From Candidatus Denitrolinea symbiosum (GTDB lineage Bacteria > Chloroflexota > Anaerolineae > Anaerolineales > Villigracilaceae): a stretch of 64,000 nt of DNA. The position numbers were made by a program, and so were the translations under genes. The notes under the pieces were generated by a model. That model saw nothing but the letters and a program-made list of their open reading frames with translations. It made no database searches and had not been told where the DNA came from. Below are positions 32,690 through 42,258 of the stretch, piece by piece; positions within the stretch are counted from its first letter, which is position 1; every line of letters begins with the position of its first letter. The stretch lies in assembly GCA_017312345.1 (NCBI GenBank), contig BLAA01000001.1, forward strand, positions 2,604,001 to 2,668,000, in the 5' to 3' direction.

Positions 32690-35032
32690 ATGTTTACCAT
32701 GGGATTGAGCACGTTCGAGACCTGGGCCATCTGGGGTGTGTTCGTTATCGCCCTGCTTGGTCTCGGCTATGCGGTCTTTTTGCGCTCCCAGATCCTGCGC
32801 GAAGATAAAGGCACAGAGAAAATGCAGGAAGTCTGGGGCGCGATCCGCGATGGCGCGAACGCCTACCTGGTGCGGCAATTGAGATCCATCCTGCCGCTCA
32901 TCGGCGTTCTAACCATCGCGCTTTTCTTTTCCGTATATATTGTCCCCCCTTCGCCCGAAGCGCTGGAGCGATTTAAGAACCTGCCCCCAGACCAGGTGCG
33001 TTTGATCATCGGGCTGGCGCGGGCGGTGGCGTTCATCATGGGCGCCTCGTTCTCGCTGATGGTCGGCCAGATCGGGATGCGGATGGCGGTGGAAGGCAAC
33101 GTGCGCGTGGCCTCGGCCTCCCGTCGTTCGTTCGGCGACGCGCTGCGCATTGCCTACCGCGCCGGGACGATCACCGGTATGCTCACCGACGGCCTCGGCT
33201 TGCTCGGCGGCACCGTCATCTTCATCATCCTCGGCATCGCCGCGCCAGACGCCCTGCTGGGCTTCGGCTTTGGCGGCACGCTCCTGGCGTTGTTCATGCG
33301 CGTCGGCGGCGGCATCTTCACCAAGGCTGCGGACGTGGGCGCGGACCTGGTTGGCAAGGTGGAAGCCGGCATCCCGGAGGACGATCCGAGGAATCCCGCT
33401 GTGGTCGCGGACCTCGTGGGCGATAACGTCGGCGACTGCGCCGGCATGGCCGCGGACATCTTCGAATCCTATGAAGTGACCATCGTCTCCGGCTTGATCC
33501 TGGGCCTGGCGCTGTATCACTTCACCGGCCGCCTCGAGTGGATCGTCTTCCCGCTCATCGTGCGCGGCGTAGGCGTGCTGGCCTCCATTATCGGAACGTA
33601 CCTGGTGCGGGGCGGCCCGGGCAAGAGCGGCGACGCCATGGCTTCCATCTTCCGCGGCTTCCTGACCTCCGCGGGCGTTTCGACCGCCCTGTTCTTCATC
33701 GCCGGCTATTTCTATTTGAACAACCCGGCCATGGCCGAGTGGGGCGGCTGGTGGCGCATCCCGCTGGTGGTGTCGGTGGGCGTTTTGTTGGCGATTCTGA
33801 TCGACCGCCTGACCGAATACTTTACCGGCACGCACAACAAACCCGTCAAGGAGATCAAGAAGGCGGCGGATACCGGCCCGGCCACCCTGATCTTGCAGGG
33901 CATCGCGGCAGGTTTTGAATCCTCGGTCTGGTCCGTTATCGTGATCGCCCTGACGATTGTGGCTTCCATCTTCATCATGGGTTCCGTCCCCAATTTGAAC
34001 CCTGTCGAGCGGGTCAACTTCATTCTTTACGGCGTGGCGATGATCGGCATCGGCATGTTGACCCTGACCGGCAACAATGTGGCGATGGACTCTTTCGGCC
34101 CGATCGCCGATAACGCCAATGGTATCGGCGAAATGTCCTGGCATGGGCTGGAAGACAAGGAGACGAAAGACGCTCAGCAGATCATGGCCGACCTCGACGC
34201 GGTGGGCAACACGACGAAGGCTATCACCAAGGGCATCGCCATCGGTTCGGCGGTGATCGCGGCGGTCTCGCTGTTCGGCTCCTTCCTCGTGGACGTGAGC
34301 CGCGCCCAACAAACCCTCGGCGTGCCGCTGGCGGAGCAGATCCAGTCCATCGGCATTCGCGTGGACATTCCGCAGGTGTTCGTGGGTATGCTGATCGGCG
34401 GCGCGCTGCCCTGGTTGTTCTCCTCCTTTGCCATTCAAGCCGTCTCCCGCGCCGCGTCGCTGATCGTGCTGGAAGTCCGCCGCCAGTTCAAGCTGGGCGT
34501 GCTGGAAGGCAAGATCCCGCCCGATTACAAGCAGGCGGTGGCAATCTCCACGACTGCGGCGCAGAAGGAACTCGTCTCGCTGGCGCTGCTCGGCATTGTG
34601 ACGCCGATCGTGGTCGGTTTGACGCTGCAAGTGGAGGCGTTGGGCGGCTTCCTGGCGGGCATCATCGTTTCGGGGCAGCTGCTGGCGGTCTTCCTCAACA
34701 ACTCGGGCGGCGCGTGGGATAACGCCAAGAAGTTGATCGAAGACGAGCCGAAGAATCCCGCCGAGAACAGCGGCAAGGGTTCGGACCGCCACAAGGCGGC
34801 GGTGGTGGGCGACACGGTTGGCGATCCGTTCAAGGATACGGCCGGCCCGGCGCTGAATCCGATGATCAAGGTGGTGAACCTGGTCTCGGTTATCATCGCG
34901 CCGATCGTGGTGCAGTACGCCAAGGCTACCGGCGCGACGCAGAGCGTCATCTGGGCGGTGGCTTTGCTCCTGCTTGCCCTGCTCGGCTGGGCGGTGCTGC
35001 GCTCCAAGGCGCCCGCGCCGGAGATGAAGTAG
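32690..35032 (+). CDS. hppA: Membrane-bound proton-translocating pyrophosphatase
   Basis: Couples pyrophosphate hydrolysis to ion pumping across the membrane. The 780-residue protein has about 16 membrane spans. The active-site loops read DVGADLVGKVEAG (from Asp215), EDDPRNPAVVADLVGDNVGD, and GDTVGDPFKDTAGPALNP near the end. In GNTTKA (506-511) Lys510 replaces the alanine typical of K+-dependent enzymes, so this is predicted to be the K+-independent H+-pumping type. The start at 32690 has GGGAGGAA upstream; the frame extends further up but there overlaps the promoter. A strong terminator follows. Confidence 0.94.
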   Translation: MFTMGLSTFETWAIWGVFVIALLGLGYAVFLRSQILREDKGTEKMQEVWGAIRDGANAYLVRQLRSILPLIGVLTIALFFSVYIVPPSPEALERFKNLPPDQVRLIIGLARAVAFIMGASFSLMVGQIGMRMAVEGNVRVASASRRSFGDALRIAYRAGTITGMLTDGLGLLGGTVIFIILGIAAPDALLGFGFGGTLLALFMRVGGGIFTKAADVGADLVGKVEAGIPEDDPRNPAVVADLVGDNVGDCAGMAADIFESYEVTIVSGLILGLALYHFTGRLEWIVFPLIVRGVGVLASIIGTYLVRGGPGKSGDAMASIFRGFLTSAGVSTALFFIAGYFYLNNPAMAEWGGWWRIPLVVSVGVLLAILIDRLTEYFTGTHNKPVKEIKKAADTGPATLILQGIAAGFESSVWSVIVIALTIVASIFIMGSVPNLNPVERVNFILYGVAMIGIGMLTLTGNNVAMDSFGPIADNANGIGEMSWHGLEDKETKDAQQIMADLDAVGNTTKAITKGIAIGSAVIAAVSLFGSFLVDVSRAQQTLGVPLAEQIQSIGIRVDIPQVFVGMLIGGALPWLFSSFAIQAVSRAASLIVLEVRRQFKLGVLEGKIPPDYKQAVAISTTAAQKELVSLALLGIVTPIVVGLTLQVEALGGFLAGIIVSGQLLAVFLNNSGGAWDNAKKLIEDEPKNPAENSGKGSDRHKAAVVGDTVGDPFKDTAGPALNPMIKVVNLVSVIIAPIVVQYAKATGATQSVIWAVALLLLALLGWAVLRSKAPAPEMK

Positions 35033-35049
35033 GTTTTTCCCGGAAATTG

Positions 35050-35083
35050 AACTGCTCCCGGCGGCTGGAAGCCGGGAGCAGTT
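35050..35083. terminator. Terminator between hppA and the convergent VanZ-like gene
   Basis: AACTGCTCCCGGC and GCCGGGAGCAGTT form a perfect 13-bp stem around an 8-nt loop, followed by a T-rich stretch on the plus strand. Confidence 0.88.
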
Positions 35084-35100
35084 TTGTGTTTTTTGGGCGG

Positions 35101-35469
35101 TCAGCGTTCGCCTTTTGGCTGATTCCGCTTCCGAAGCAGCGACCCGGCCCAAAGTCCGGCGAGGGCGCCGATGTTGTCGAAGAGCAGGACGTCCCAGACG
35201 GAGGGGCCGCGTCCCGGCACGAAGGATTGATGGAATTCGTCCAGCGCGGCGTAGGCCAGAGCCATGCTCCACGCCAGCCCCGGGCGTTTTCCGCCCAGCC
35301 CGCGCAGGTACGCGCGCGTGAGCAGGCCGTATCCCAGCGCGTGGCCGAATTTTTTGATCGAGAAATCCAGCCCGCCGAATTCGGGCATCGCGGTCGAGGG
35401 GATGGACGAGAAGCCGAAGATGAGAGCCATCATCAGCAGGGCCGGGAGCCAGCGTTTCAGCGTGTTCAT
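35101..35469 (-). CDS. VanZ-like membrane protein
   Basis: A 122-residue protein with four hydrophobic helices. The conserved block DEFHQSFVPGRGPSVWDVLL with the downstream D-N-x-GAL is diagnostic of the VanZ family. An early SSIPSTAMP segment is also usual. The function of VanZ-like proteins is not settled; VanZ itself lowers teicoplanin binding. The gene is isolated on the minus strand between hppA and the polysaccharide cluster. Confidence 0.82.
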   Translation of the reverse strand: MNTLKRWLPALLMMALIFGFSSIPSTAMPEFGGLDFSIKKFGHALGYGLLTRAYLRGLGGKRPGLAWSMALAYAALDEFHQSFVPGRGPSVWDVLLFDNIGALAGLWAGSLLRKRNQPKGER

Positions 35470-35575
35470 CGGGCGTTATTGTATCAGGCCCGGCGCGCGG
35501 CGTTTCGGTTGCGGCTGCCAGATGACATGTCTTGGATCGAGGAAATTGGATTCTTTATCTCTCCCAGACCCATGT

Positions 35576-35581
35576 TATAAT
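35576..35581 (+). promoter_or_regulatory. -10 box (TATAAT) at the head of the polysaccharide cluster
   Basis: TATAAT lies 75 nt before the first gene of the cluster (35657). No good -35 is seen at 17 bp. It is the only clear promoter element before the plus-strand run of genes begins. Confidence 0.5.
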
Positions 35582-35656
35582 GCCGCCTCGCAAAAGCAGA
35601 ACCCGCGCGGACGAACGGCAAGCCGGGCGGATGAATTTTTTTTCAGGAAGAAAAAG

Positions 35657-36889
35657 ATGAATGCTCCAACCCCGGCTTACGACGATGAGATAGACCTGCG
35701 CGCTGTTTTTCAAACGCTTTGGAAGGCGCGTTTGCCGATATTGATTTTGACGCTGGTTGCGGCCGCGGCCGCTTACGCGGTCAGCGCCTGGCTTCTTCCC
35801 AGGGAGTATCAGGCGTCCGCGTACGTGGCTATTGGCCGGCCGTCAATTCAATATTATTCGTCTGAGATTTTGTCAATTGTTCCCACCGTTCCCGATATTA
35901 AGGCGCTGCCCGAACTCTTGAAGACCAGCGCCATTTTGGAGCAGGTGACGGGCGATTCTCGGGTGGCCGCTTTGCTGCCTGCAAATGTAAAGCAATTGCC
36001 GGGCCAAATCAGCGTCACGACGGTGGGCGCATCTCAATTGCGCCTGGATGTTACCGGCACGGATCCCCGATTGACCGCGGCGGTGGCGGCCGTTTGGGCG
36101 GAAAAAGCGGTTGACTGGATCGATCTCAATTACGGTATCGGCGCGTTTGCCGATACCATTGACGGCAACATCGCCCAGTTCCAGCAGGCGTACGAGAAGG
36201 CTCAGGCCGAGATGGAAACCTTTCTGGCTCAGGACCAGACTCCCATTCTTTCAAGCAAGTTAAGCGCGCGTAACGATATTTATGGCTGCCTGGAGAAGAA
36301 AATAAGCGCGGCCAATTCCCTGCTGGCGCGCCTGGCTCAGTTCGATTCCAATTTGGCCGCGACTGACGAAGCGCTCTCCTCGTCCGACGCGCTTCTCCTG
36401 GCTTCCATCGAGCAGGAAATTGGCGCTTTGGGAGTCTGCGGAGGGCAAATGACGGTTTTACAATCCCTTTCTCCCGCGCGATTTAGCGGCGTCAGTTCTG
36501 CGGAAGGGAAAAGGGTGATAGGCGATATACGCAATAACCTGGATCGGCAGGTCAAAGATGCCCAGGCGCAGCAACAGGTTTTACAGGAAGAGATCCAGGA
36601 TTTGTCGGCGAAAATCGATCGGTTGAATTATCAACGCGGCGAATATGACCGTCAGCGCGCCCAGGCCGCGTCGGTTTATCAGCAGTTGACCCTTCAAAAA
36701 TCTGTCGTGGATAATATTCTGCGGCAAAGCGGGGGAGTGGCTGCCGTCAGCGCGGATGCGGTTAAGGCGAAGCCCGTCTCGCCGTCAGCGCGGATGGCCG
36801 CCATAATGGGAGGAATGGGAGGCTTATTCCTGGGCGCTTTGGGGGCGCTTGGGCTGGACTGGTGGAGAAAAGTCAGAAGGAACGCGTGA
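35657..36889 (+). CDS. Wzz-type polysaccharide chain-length regulator
   Basis: A 410-residue inner-membrane polysaccharide co-polymerase. The N-terminal Wzz domain (EIDLRAVFQTLWKARLPIL) carries the first membrane helix at about residues 25-47. A long periplasmic helical region with several coiled coils follows (for example AQAQQQVLQEEIQDLSAKID). The second membrane helix near the C-terminus is glycine-rich (MGGMGGLFLGALGALGLDWW). No tyrosine-kinase domain is attached. The ATG at 35657 follows AGGAAG. It is the first gene of the cluster, followed by the flippase gene 16 nt later. Confidence 0.83.
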   Translation: MNAPTPAYDDEIDLRAVFQTLWKARLPILILTLVAAAAAYAVSAWLLPREYQASAYVAIGRPSIQYYSSEILSIVPTVPDIKALPELLKTSAILEQVTGDSRVAALLPANVKQLPGQISVTTVGASQLRLDVTGTDPRLTAAVAAVWAEKAVDWIDLNYGIGAFADTIDGNIAQFQQAYEKAQAEMETFLAQDQTPILSSKLSARNDIYGCLEKKISAANSLLARLAQFDSNLAATDEALSSSDALLLASIEQEIGALGVCGGQMTVLQSLSPARFSGVSSAEGKRVIGDIRNNLDRQVKDAQAQQQVLQEEIQDLSAKIDRLNYQRGEYDRQRAQAASVYQQLTLQKSVVDNILRQSGGVAAVSADAVKAKPVSPSARMAAIMGGMGGLFLGALGALGLDWWRKVRRNA

Positions 36890-36905
36890 GCAAGGCGGCC
36901 GATAA

Positions 36906-38285
36906 ATGAAGTTGTTTTCCAAATCATTGCCTGAATTGCTCCAGATGGCCAGGGGGAACGGCGCAGGATCGCAATTAGCCAGAAATGGGATAGGCAGCCT
37001 GGCGCTAAAAGTTTCCGACACCTTATTCTCTTTTCTGGTCGCGGTGACGTTGGCGCGGGCATTGGGCGCGGACGGTTATGGAGATTACTCGTATGTGTAT
37101 GCGCTTGTAAGCGTGCTTGCCATTCCCGCCCAGTTCGGGCTTCCCAATTTGCTGGTGCGCGAGACTGCAAAGGCGCTTGCGAAGCAGGAATGGGGTTTGA
37201 TCCAGGGCGTTTGGCGTTGGGCTGGCAAGATGACCAGTCTCCTGGCTGTGATTTTAATCCTCGGTACGGGCGCGGTGGCGATAGTCTGGGGAAAATCTTT
37301 TAACCCGGGCCAGTTAAGCGCCATGTTCTGGGGATTGATCCTAATGCCGCTGATCGCATTCGGGGAATTGCGGGGAGCGGCGCTGCGCGGTTTGCATCGG
37401 GTCGTGGAAGGACAAATTCCAGAGCAAGCCATCCTGCCCGGGTTATTTTTTATTTTCGTCCTGGCCGCGGCTATCGTCTTCCCGAAAATGGATATGACCC
37501 CCGCCACAGCCATGGCCTTGCAAGTGGCGGCCGCGGGGATCGCTTTTGCAATCGGCGCGTGGCTTCTTTGGCGGGCAACCCCAACGGAGGTTCGTGACGC
37601 GAGTCCTTTATATGAAGGTCGGGCCTGGTTGGCGAGTACATTGCCGCTGGCGTTCATTGGCGGAATGCAGTTGATCAACCGCCGCTTGAGCATACTTGTG
37701 CTTGGCTTTTTCGTCGATTCGTCTCAAGTGGGCATTTTTCGGGTCGCCGATCAAATGGCTTTACTGATCTCCGTGGGTCTTCAGGCCATGAACCTGGCGG
37801 TGGCCCCCCAATTTGCCCGTCTTTATGCAATCGGCAACAAGGAACGCCTTCAGAAACTGGTCACCGCCAGTTCGCGCATCGTATTTTTTCTGACGCTTGC
37901 GATTGTGGCGTTTTTTTTGGCGTTTGGAAAGCCGTTCCTGCGGATTGTGTTTGGAGAAGAATTTGCCCCCGCCTACGTTCCGCTGGTCATACTGGCTATC
38001 GGCCAGCTGGTAAATGCCCTGACCGGCTCTGTCGCCGTTTTGTTGAACATGACAGGACACGAACAGGCCACCGCGCAAGGGATGACGATTTCGGCCATCG
38101 CGAACGTGGTCCTGAACCTGATCCTTGTTCCGCTGTGGGGACCTAACGGGGCCGCGCTTGCCTCGGCGGTTACTTTCACGGCTTGGAATGTCATCTTATG
38201 GGTCGCGGTACACAGAAGGCTGCAAATAAACAGCATGGCGTTCGATCCCTTTGGATGGGGCGCGGCCGCAAAGAAAGCGCGATGA
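36906..38285 (+). CDS. Polysaccharide flippase (Wzx / MATE-like)
   Basis: Predicted to move lipid-linked repeat units to the outer face of the membrane. The 459-residue protein has about 12-14 membrane segments. The N-terminal VSDTLFSFLVAVTLARALGA and GDYSYVYALVSVLAIPAQFG blocks are typical of the Wzx family. The gene is 16 nt after the Wzz gene and 3 nt before the acetyltransferase gene, so translation is probably coupled. Substrate cannot be read, but the enzymes encoded downstream suggest a sulfated rhamnose-containing unit. Confidence 0.87.
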   Translation: MKLFSKSLPELLQMARGNGAGSQLARNGIGSLALKVSDTLFSFLVAVTLARALGADGYGDYSYVYALVSVLAIPAQFGLPNLLVRETAKALAKQEWGLIQGVWRWAGKMTSLLAVILILGTGAVAIVWGKSFNPGQLSAMFWGLILMPLIAFGELRGAALRGLHRVVEGQIPEQAILPGLFFIFVLAAAIVFPKMDMTPATAMALQVAAAGIAFAIGAWLLWRATPTEVRDASPLYEGRAWLASTLPLAFIGGMQLINRRLSILVLGFFVDSSQVGIFRVADQMALLISVGLQAMNLAVAPQFARLYAIGNKERLQKLVTASSRIVFFLTLAIVAFFLAFGKPFLRIVFGEEFAPAYVPLVILAIGQLVNALTGSVAVLLNMTGHEQATAQGMTISAIANVVLNLILVPLWGPNGAALASAVTFTAWNVILWVAVHRRLQINSMAFDPFGWGAAAKKAR

Positions 38286-38288
38286 GAT

Positions 38289-38870
38289 ATGGCATTTGAG
38301 AAAACGAGAGAAGATATACGCGTCTTCAAACTAAAACACCGCGACCAAAACCATTGGCTGGCATATTTTTATTACCCCGAGTTCAGAACGCAGTTGTTAT
38401 TGCGGCTTTCCCAGTGGTGTTATAGACATCATTTAAAACTTTTCGCCTATCTTATTACCGCTTTTAACGATTTTAGCGCAGGGATTTGGATTGGCCCTCA
38501 GGTTGAAATAGGAAAAGGCCTTTTTTTGGGACATGCCCGCGGCGTAGTGATAAACCCCAATACGAAAATCGGCGAATATTGTATTTTGGTCCAGCAAGTC
38601 GGACTTGGGGGGCCTAGATTAACTTTAGGCAATTTTGTGAGCGTTGGAGCGGGCGCTAAAATTGTCAGCAGGCGCGACCGTCCCGTTGAAATTGGCGATT
38701 TTGTCATTGTTGGCGCGGGAGCGGTTGTCACAAAGAGCATTCCGAGTTTTTCGGTCGTCGCGGGAGTCCCTGCCAGGCGAATACGGAGCATTTCCCTGGA
38801 TGATGCCCAATATGAATGGGGGGAAGTTCTCTCCCCGGAGCAACTGGAAAAAATATCCAAAAACATTTAG
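38289..38870 (+). CDS. Hexapeptide-repeat (LbH) acyltransferase
   Basis: A 193-residue left-handed beta-helix acetyltransferase of the serine acetyltransferase/capsule type. The repeats begin at about residue 65 (IGPQVEIGKGLFLGHARGVV) with the catalytic His in LGHARG. They continue through IGEYCILVQQVGLGGPRL and IGDFVIVGAGAVVTKSIPSF. It probably O- or N-acetylates a sugar or serine-like precursor; cluster context favours a sugar. It starts 3 nt after the flippase stop. A 145-bp gap follows. Confidence 0.82.
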   Translation: MAFEKTREDIRVFKLKHRDQNHWLAYFYYPEFRTQLLLRLSQWCYRHHLKLFAYLITAFNDFSAGIWIGPQVEIGKGLFLGHARGVVINPNTKIGEYCILVQQVGLGGPRLTLGNFVSVGAGAKIVSRRDRPVEIGDFVIVGAGAVVTKSIPSFSVVAGVPARRIRSISLDDAQYEWGEVLSPEQLEKISKNI

Positions 38871-39015
38871 AATGTGACCGTGAGACGCGTGTGGGCATGA
38901 TACGTCGCGCATCATCGAGCGAATCAGATTTCATTCCGCCCACGTCGGCTGCGCTTATGATATACAGTCGCTCAAGCGTATTTCTGGGACGATTTCAAAC
39001 GCAGGAAAATTTATC

Positions 39016-39999
39016 ATGCTTGAAATAAGTAGAACACAGACGATAGACGAATTCCCTAATAAATGGAACCAAAGGCCCTATTTGATCATCGGCGGGACGA
39101 CAAAAGCGGCTACCACCTCGCTTTATACTTATTTGGGAGCGCATCCTCAGGTCTGCGTATCCAGCATCAAGGAGACGCGTTTTTTTCTTGACCAGGACTA
39201 TCCGCTTCGCTCCAAATATAGACTCGAGGACGGCGCCGAAAAATACGATGAATATTTCCTTCAAACCAAACAGACGACCTGCCTTTGGGTGGAGGCAACT
39301 CCCGATTACTTGTATTCAAGGGGCACGCCGGAAAAGATAAAGCGTACGCTTTCGAATGTTCGTTTTGTCTTTACCTTGCGCGAGCCGGTTTCGAGGGTAA
39401 TATCGTGGTACCGATTCGCGAAACAGAACGATATGCTGCCAAAGGATATGTCCCTGGATGAGTATATCCTGCGACAGATTGATCCAAAATCTGTCGATTC
39501 CGCTGGATTGGACCAGCCTATGCGCGCGGTTGAGCAGGGTCGTTATGCGGGCTACTTGCGCCCATATTTTGACGTTTTTCGAAAAGATCGGATTCGCGTG
39601 GTTTTGTTGGAAGATTTGGCGCGAGACCCAAAGCGGATTATGCAAGAACTGTGCGATTTTTCAGGAATCGATTTCGAATTTTATCAATCGTACGGATTCG
39701 AAGTGCATAACCGTACGGAAAATTTGAAGAATTCCACCCTGCACGGCTATTATTGGAAAGCCATGTCGTTTGTACATTCCAAAATATATAAACGGCCTTT
39801 CATAAAATCAATGTTGCAAAAAATCAGGTCTGTTGTAGAGCCGGTCTATCTGGGCCTTAATCGTCGCGCTTCGTCTTCATCTTCGGAGGAAATGATGTCT
39901 TCACAGGTGAAGGACGCCTTGATTTCTTATTACCGGCAGCCTAACAGGGAACTCGAGGAATTGTTGGGCCGATCACTTTCGTGGGAGGAGAGGAAATAA
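39016..39999 (+). CDS. Sulfotransferase (1 of 4)
   Basis: A 327-residue PAPS-dependent sulfotransferase. The 5'-phosphosulfate loop reads GGTTKAATTSLY (26-37) and the 3'-phosphate site LREPVSRVISWY starts at residue 121 (Arg122, Ser130). This arrangement resembles heparan-sulfate N- and O-sulfotransferases. The ATG has AGGAAAA about 8 nt upstream. The stop is separated from the next sulfotransferase start by 2 nt. It likely sulfates a sugar of the nascent polysaccharide. Confidence 0.85.
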   Translation: MLEISRTQTIDEFPNKWNQRPYLIIGGTTKAATTSLYTYLGAHPQVCVSSIKETRFFLDQDYPLRSKYRLEDGAEKYDEYFLQTKQTTCLWVEATPDYLYSRGTPEKIKRTLSNVRFVFTLREPVSRVISWYRFAKQNDMLPKDMSLDEYILRQIDPKSVDSAGLDQPMRAVEQGRYAGYLRPYFDVFRKDRIRVVLLEDLARDPKRIMQELCDFSGIDFEFYQSYGFEVHNRTENLKNSTLHGYYWKAMSFVHSKIYKRPFIKSMLQKIRSVVEPVYLGLNRRASSSSSEEMMSSQVKDALISYYRQPNRELEELLGRSLSWEERK

Positions 40000-40001
40000 T
40001 A

Positions 40002-40886
40002 ATGGAACCGATTAAAATCATGATCGCCGGGGCGCAAAAGGCGGGCACATCCTCTTTGCTCCAATATCTGGGACAGCATCCTGATATCTGCATTCACCGG
40101 CAGCGGGAATTCGTCTTTTTCATTAGCGATTTTCAATACCCGAAAGGATATGAGTATTCTTTCCGCGACAATTTTCCGCACGCGGCGCCCGGTCAGATCT
40201 TGCTGGCCAAAAATGCCATGCTCATGTATTCCCAGACGGCCATGGAGCGGTTACATGACCATAACCCAGGCGTCTCGGTGATCGCCCTGCTGAGAAATCC
40301 AATTGACAGGGCTTATTCGGCTTACTGGTTTGCGCGCAGCCGCGGATGGGAGAACATCCCTACTTTTGAAGAAGCCATTCGCGCCGAGCCGAATCGCATC
40401 AAGGATGGCGGATGGCTGAAATGGCGTAATAATGCATACTTGGAAAACGGGAAATACGCGTTCCATTTGGAGCGCCTTCAGGGGTATTTCAGTGCAGGGC
40501 AGACGCGCATCTACTTGATCGAAGACCTGAAGACGGATCCCGGAAAAATATTCCGGCAGATTTTTGAAATGGCCGGCGTCAGCCAGGATTTTTCGCCGGA
40601 TATATCCAATAAGCACAATCCGTCAACCCTGGCGCGTTCCGAGAAATTCGCCCAATGGTTCGCGCTTTTTCTAGATCCTCGGAATAAAGTTACACGTATG
40701 GTAAAACAAATCCTGCCCTCCAATTTAAGGCGCGATATGCGGGAATATGTGAAACGGGCGAATACAAGCGAACTTGTCCCTCCGCCAATGGCCGCGGAAA
40801 CCAGGCAATATCTGGCGGAGTATTTTCGCCCCGCGAACGAAGAGTTGGCAAATCTGCTTGGACGGGATCTATCCGGTTGGAAATAG
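40002..40886 (+). CDS. Sulfotransferase (2 of 4)
   Basis: A 294-residue sulfotransferase of the same broad family as its upstream neighbour. It has the 5'-loop GAQKAGTSSLLQYLGQHP (10-27) and the 3'-site LLRNPIDRAYSAYW (96-109, with Arg98 and Ser106). The two differ strongly elsewhere, so they are not a recent duplication. GGAGGAGAGG lies just before the ATG at 40002; an in-frame ATG at 39981 lies within the upstream gene. It precedes the polymerase gene by 4 nt. Confidence 0.85.
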   Translation: MEPIKIMIAGAQKAGTSSLLQYLGQHPDICIHRQREFVFFISDFQYPKGYEYSFRDNFPHAAPGQILLAKNAMLMYSQTAMERLHDHNPGVSVIALLRNPIDRAYSAYWFARSRGWENIPTFEEAIRAEPNRIKDGGWLKWRNNAYLENGKYAFHLERLQGYFSAGQTRIYLIEDLKTDPGKIFRQIFEMAGVSQDFSPDISNKHNPSTLARSEKFAQWFALFLDPRNKVTRMVKQILPSNLRRDMREYVKRANTSELVPPPMAAETRQYLAEYFRPANEELANLLGRDLSGWK

Positions 40887-40890
40887 ATTT

Positions 40891-42258
40891 ATGACGGCGG
40901 CGACCATAAAACAAAAGAACGTTATCGCGCTGCGCGGATACGACTACCTGGCAATTATTTTTTCCGCGCTTTTGGGCGTTTTTATATATAAAGGCCCCGT
41001 TTATTTATTGGTCGGGGTCCTGGCCGCCATTAGCGTCATTGCCGTTTGGAAACCGCAGATCATCCCGCTTTCGATTTTTTTTCTTAATCCTCTCGCGGCG
41101 GGAAAAGGGGGGATGATTTTGAAGATTCTTTCCCCGGCAGGTTTTCTGGCCTTGTGGTTTGTCGCGATCAGCGGAATGATCTATATCCCGATTCTTGCGC
41201 GAAAAGGCCTGAAAATTCATAAATTGGCGGCCTACCTGCTTGCCCTTGTGTTGGTCACATTTGGCTCAATTATTTTTTCGAATAATAAAGCCGGGGCTGT
41301 TGAGGAAGCGCTCCGCTTGCTATCCATAGCCTTGATGTTCTTGCTTTCCGTACATTTGAGCGGTCAGCGGCAATACCGGATCACTGCGATCAAGGCGATG
41401 CTGCTGTCGGCGATAACGCCGCTCGCCATCGGCCTGTACCAGGCGCTTTCTGGAAATTTGCAGGCAGGGGGGGCGCGGCTCACACAGTATGAGGCCCAAA
41501 CAGGGATTATACGGATCTATTCCACCTTTTACGACGCGCAGCCCTTCGCCAAATACCTTCTTATCATATTGGTGATCCTGCTTGCGCTGCTTCTTCAGGG
41601 CGGACTTGGTCAAAAGGCAAAGTTAATTGCAGCTGCTTTTTTTATCCTGGCGCTATGGGAATTGAATCTAACCTACGCCAGAGGGCCGCTGATCGGGTTT
41701 GCGGCGGCCGCGCTGCTTATGTCTTATTTCAGCGGGAAACTGAACTTGCTGCAAATTGCGTTGCTGGCGCTTCTCTTTGGCGCAGCGATGTACCTGACTG
41801 GAAATATAAACCGTTTTATTGAATTGTTTAACCCGGAACTCATTGCCGGCCGAAGTTCCGTAGACTTCCGTATTTCTTTGTGGACGGACGCGTACGGAAA
41901 AATTCTGCAAAATCCGATATTTGGATATGGCGCGGCTACATTTAATGCCGCGTTTGGAATTATTGCGCATAACGACTATCTCGGTTTGTGGTATGAACTG
42001 GGCATTATCGGATTGCTGTTATACGTACTAATGCTGATCCACGTCGGTTTGTTCGCGTGGGGCTGTTCCCGAAAACTCAGGGGAATCGAAAAAACTGCCG
42101 CCTTGATGGTCCTGGGTTTGACCGCGGCGATCGCGATTGGAAGCGCGGCGGAAAATTACTTTAGTTCCAATACAATATGGTGGTTTTTTGTGGGATTGTT
42201 AGCCAACTTAATAGGAATATATCGTACCAGAACCTTTCCCGATTGGAAGAAGTTATGA
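40891..42258 (+). CDS. Wzy/WaaL-like O-antigen polymerase or ligase
   Basis: A 455-residue protein with about 12 membrane helices. The large periplasmic loop near the C-terminal third contains RSSVDFRISLWTDAYGKILQ, then NPIFGYGAATFN and AHNDYLGLWYELGIIGLLLY. The R-x3-W...GxG and H-N-x-YL patterns are typical of the Wzy_C/WaaL family. In this cluster, between Wzx and glycosyltransferases, it is most likely the repeat-unit polymerase. Its stop overlaps the next gene by ATGA. Confidence 0.85.
   Translation: MTAATIKQKNVIALRGYDYLAIIFSALLGVFIYKGPVYLLVGVLAAISVIAVWKPQIIPLSIFFLNPLAAGKGGMILKILSPAGFLALWFVAISGMIYIPILARKGLKIHKLAAYLLALVLVTFGSIIFSNNKAGAVEEALRLLSIALMFLLSVHLSGQRQYRITAIKAMLLSAITPLAIGLYQALSGNLQAGGARLTQYEAQTGIIRIYSTFYDAQPFAKYLLIILVILLALLLQGGLGQKAKLIAAAFFILALWELNLTYARGPLIGFAAAALLMSYFSGKLNLLQIALLALLFGAAMYLTGNINRFIELFNPELIAGRSSVDFRISLWTDAYGKILQNPIFGYGAATFNAAFGIIAHNDYLGLWYELGIIGLLLYVLMLIHVGLFAWGCSRKLRGIEKTAALMVLGLTAAIAIGSAAENYFSSNTIWWFFVGLLANLIGIYRTRTFPDWKKL

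Noticed and set aside
32909..35272. A 787-codon open frame antisense to hppA, and similar long antisense frames opposite the acetyl-CoA synthetase (6237-7643), Agl23-like and cluster genes
   Set aside because: They have low-complexity Arg/Ala/Asp-rich translations, no family motifs, and mirror GC-rich codon bias on the true strand.
35264..35656. N-terminal extension of the Wzz-type protein back to 35264
   Set aside because: The extra 131 codons overlap the VanZ-like gene and the promoter and resemble no Wzz sequence.
39016..39999. Kinase or P-loop GTPase reading of the KAATTS loop
   Set aside because: A Walker B and GTPase motifs are lacking, while the second LREPVSRVISWY site and overall layout fit PAPS sulfotransferases.
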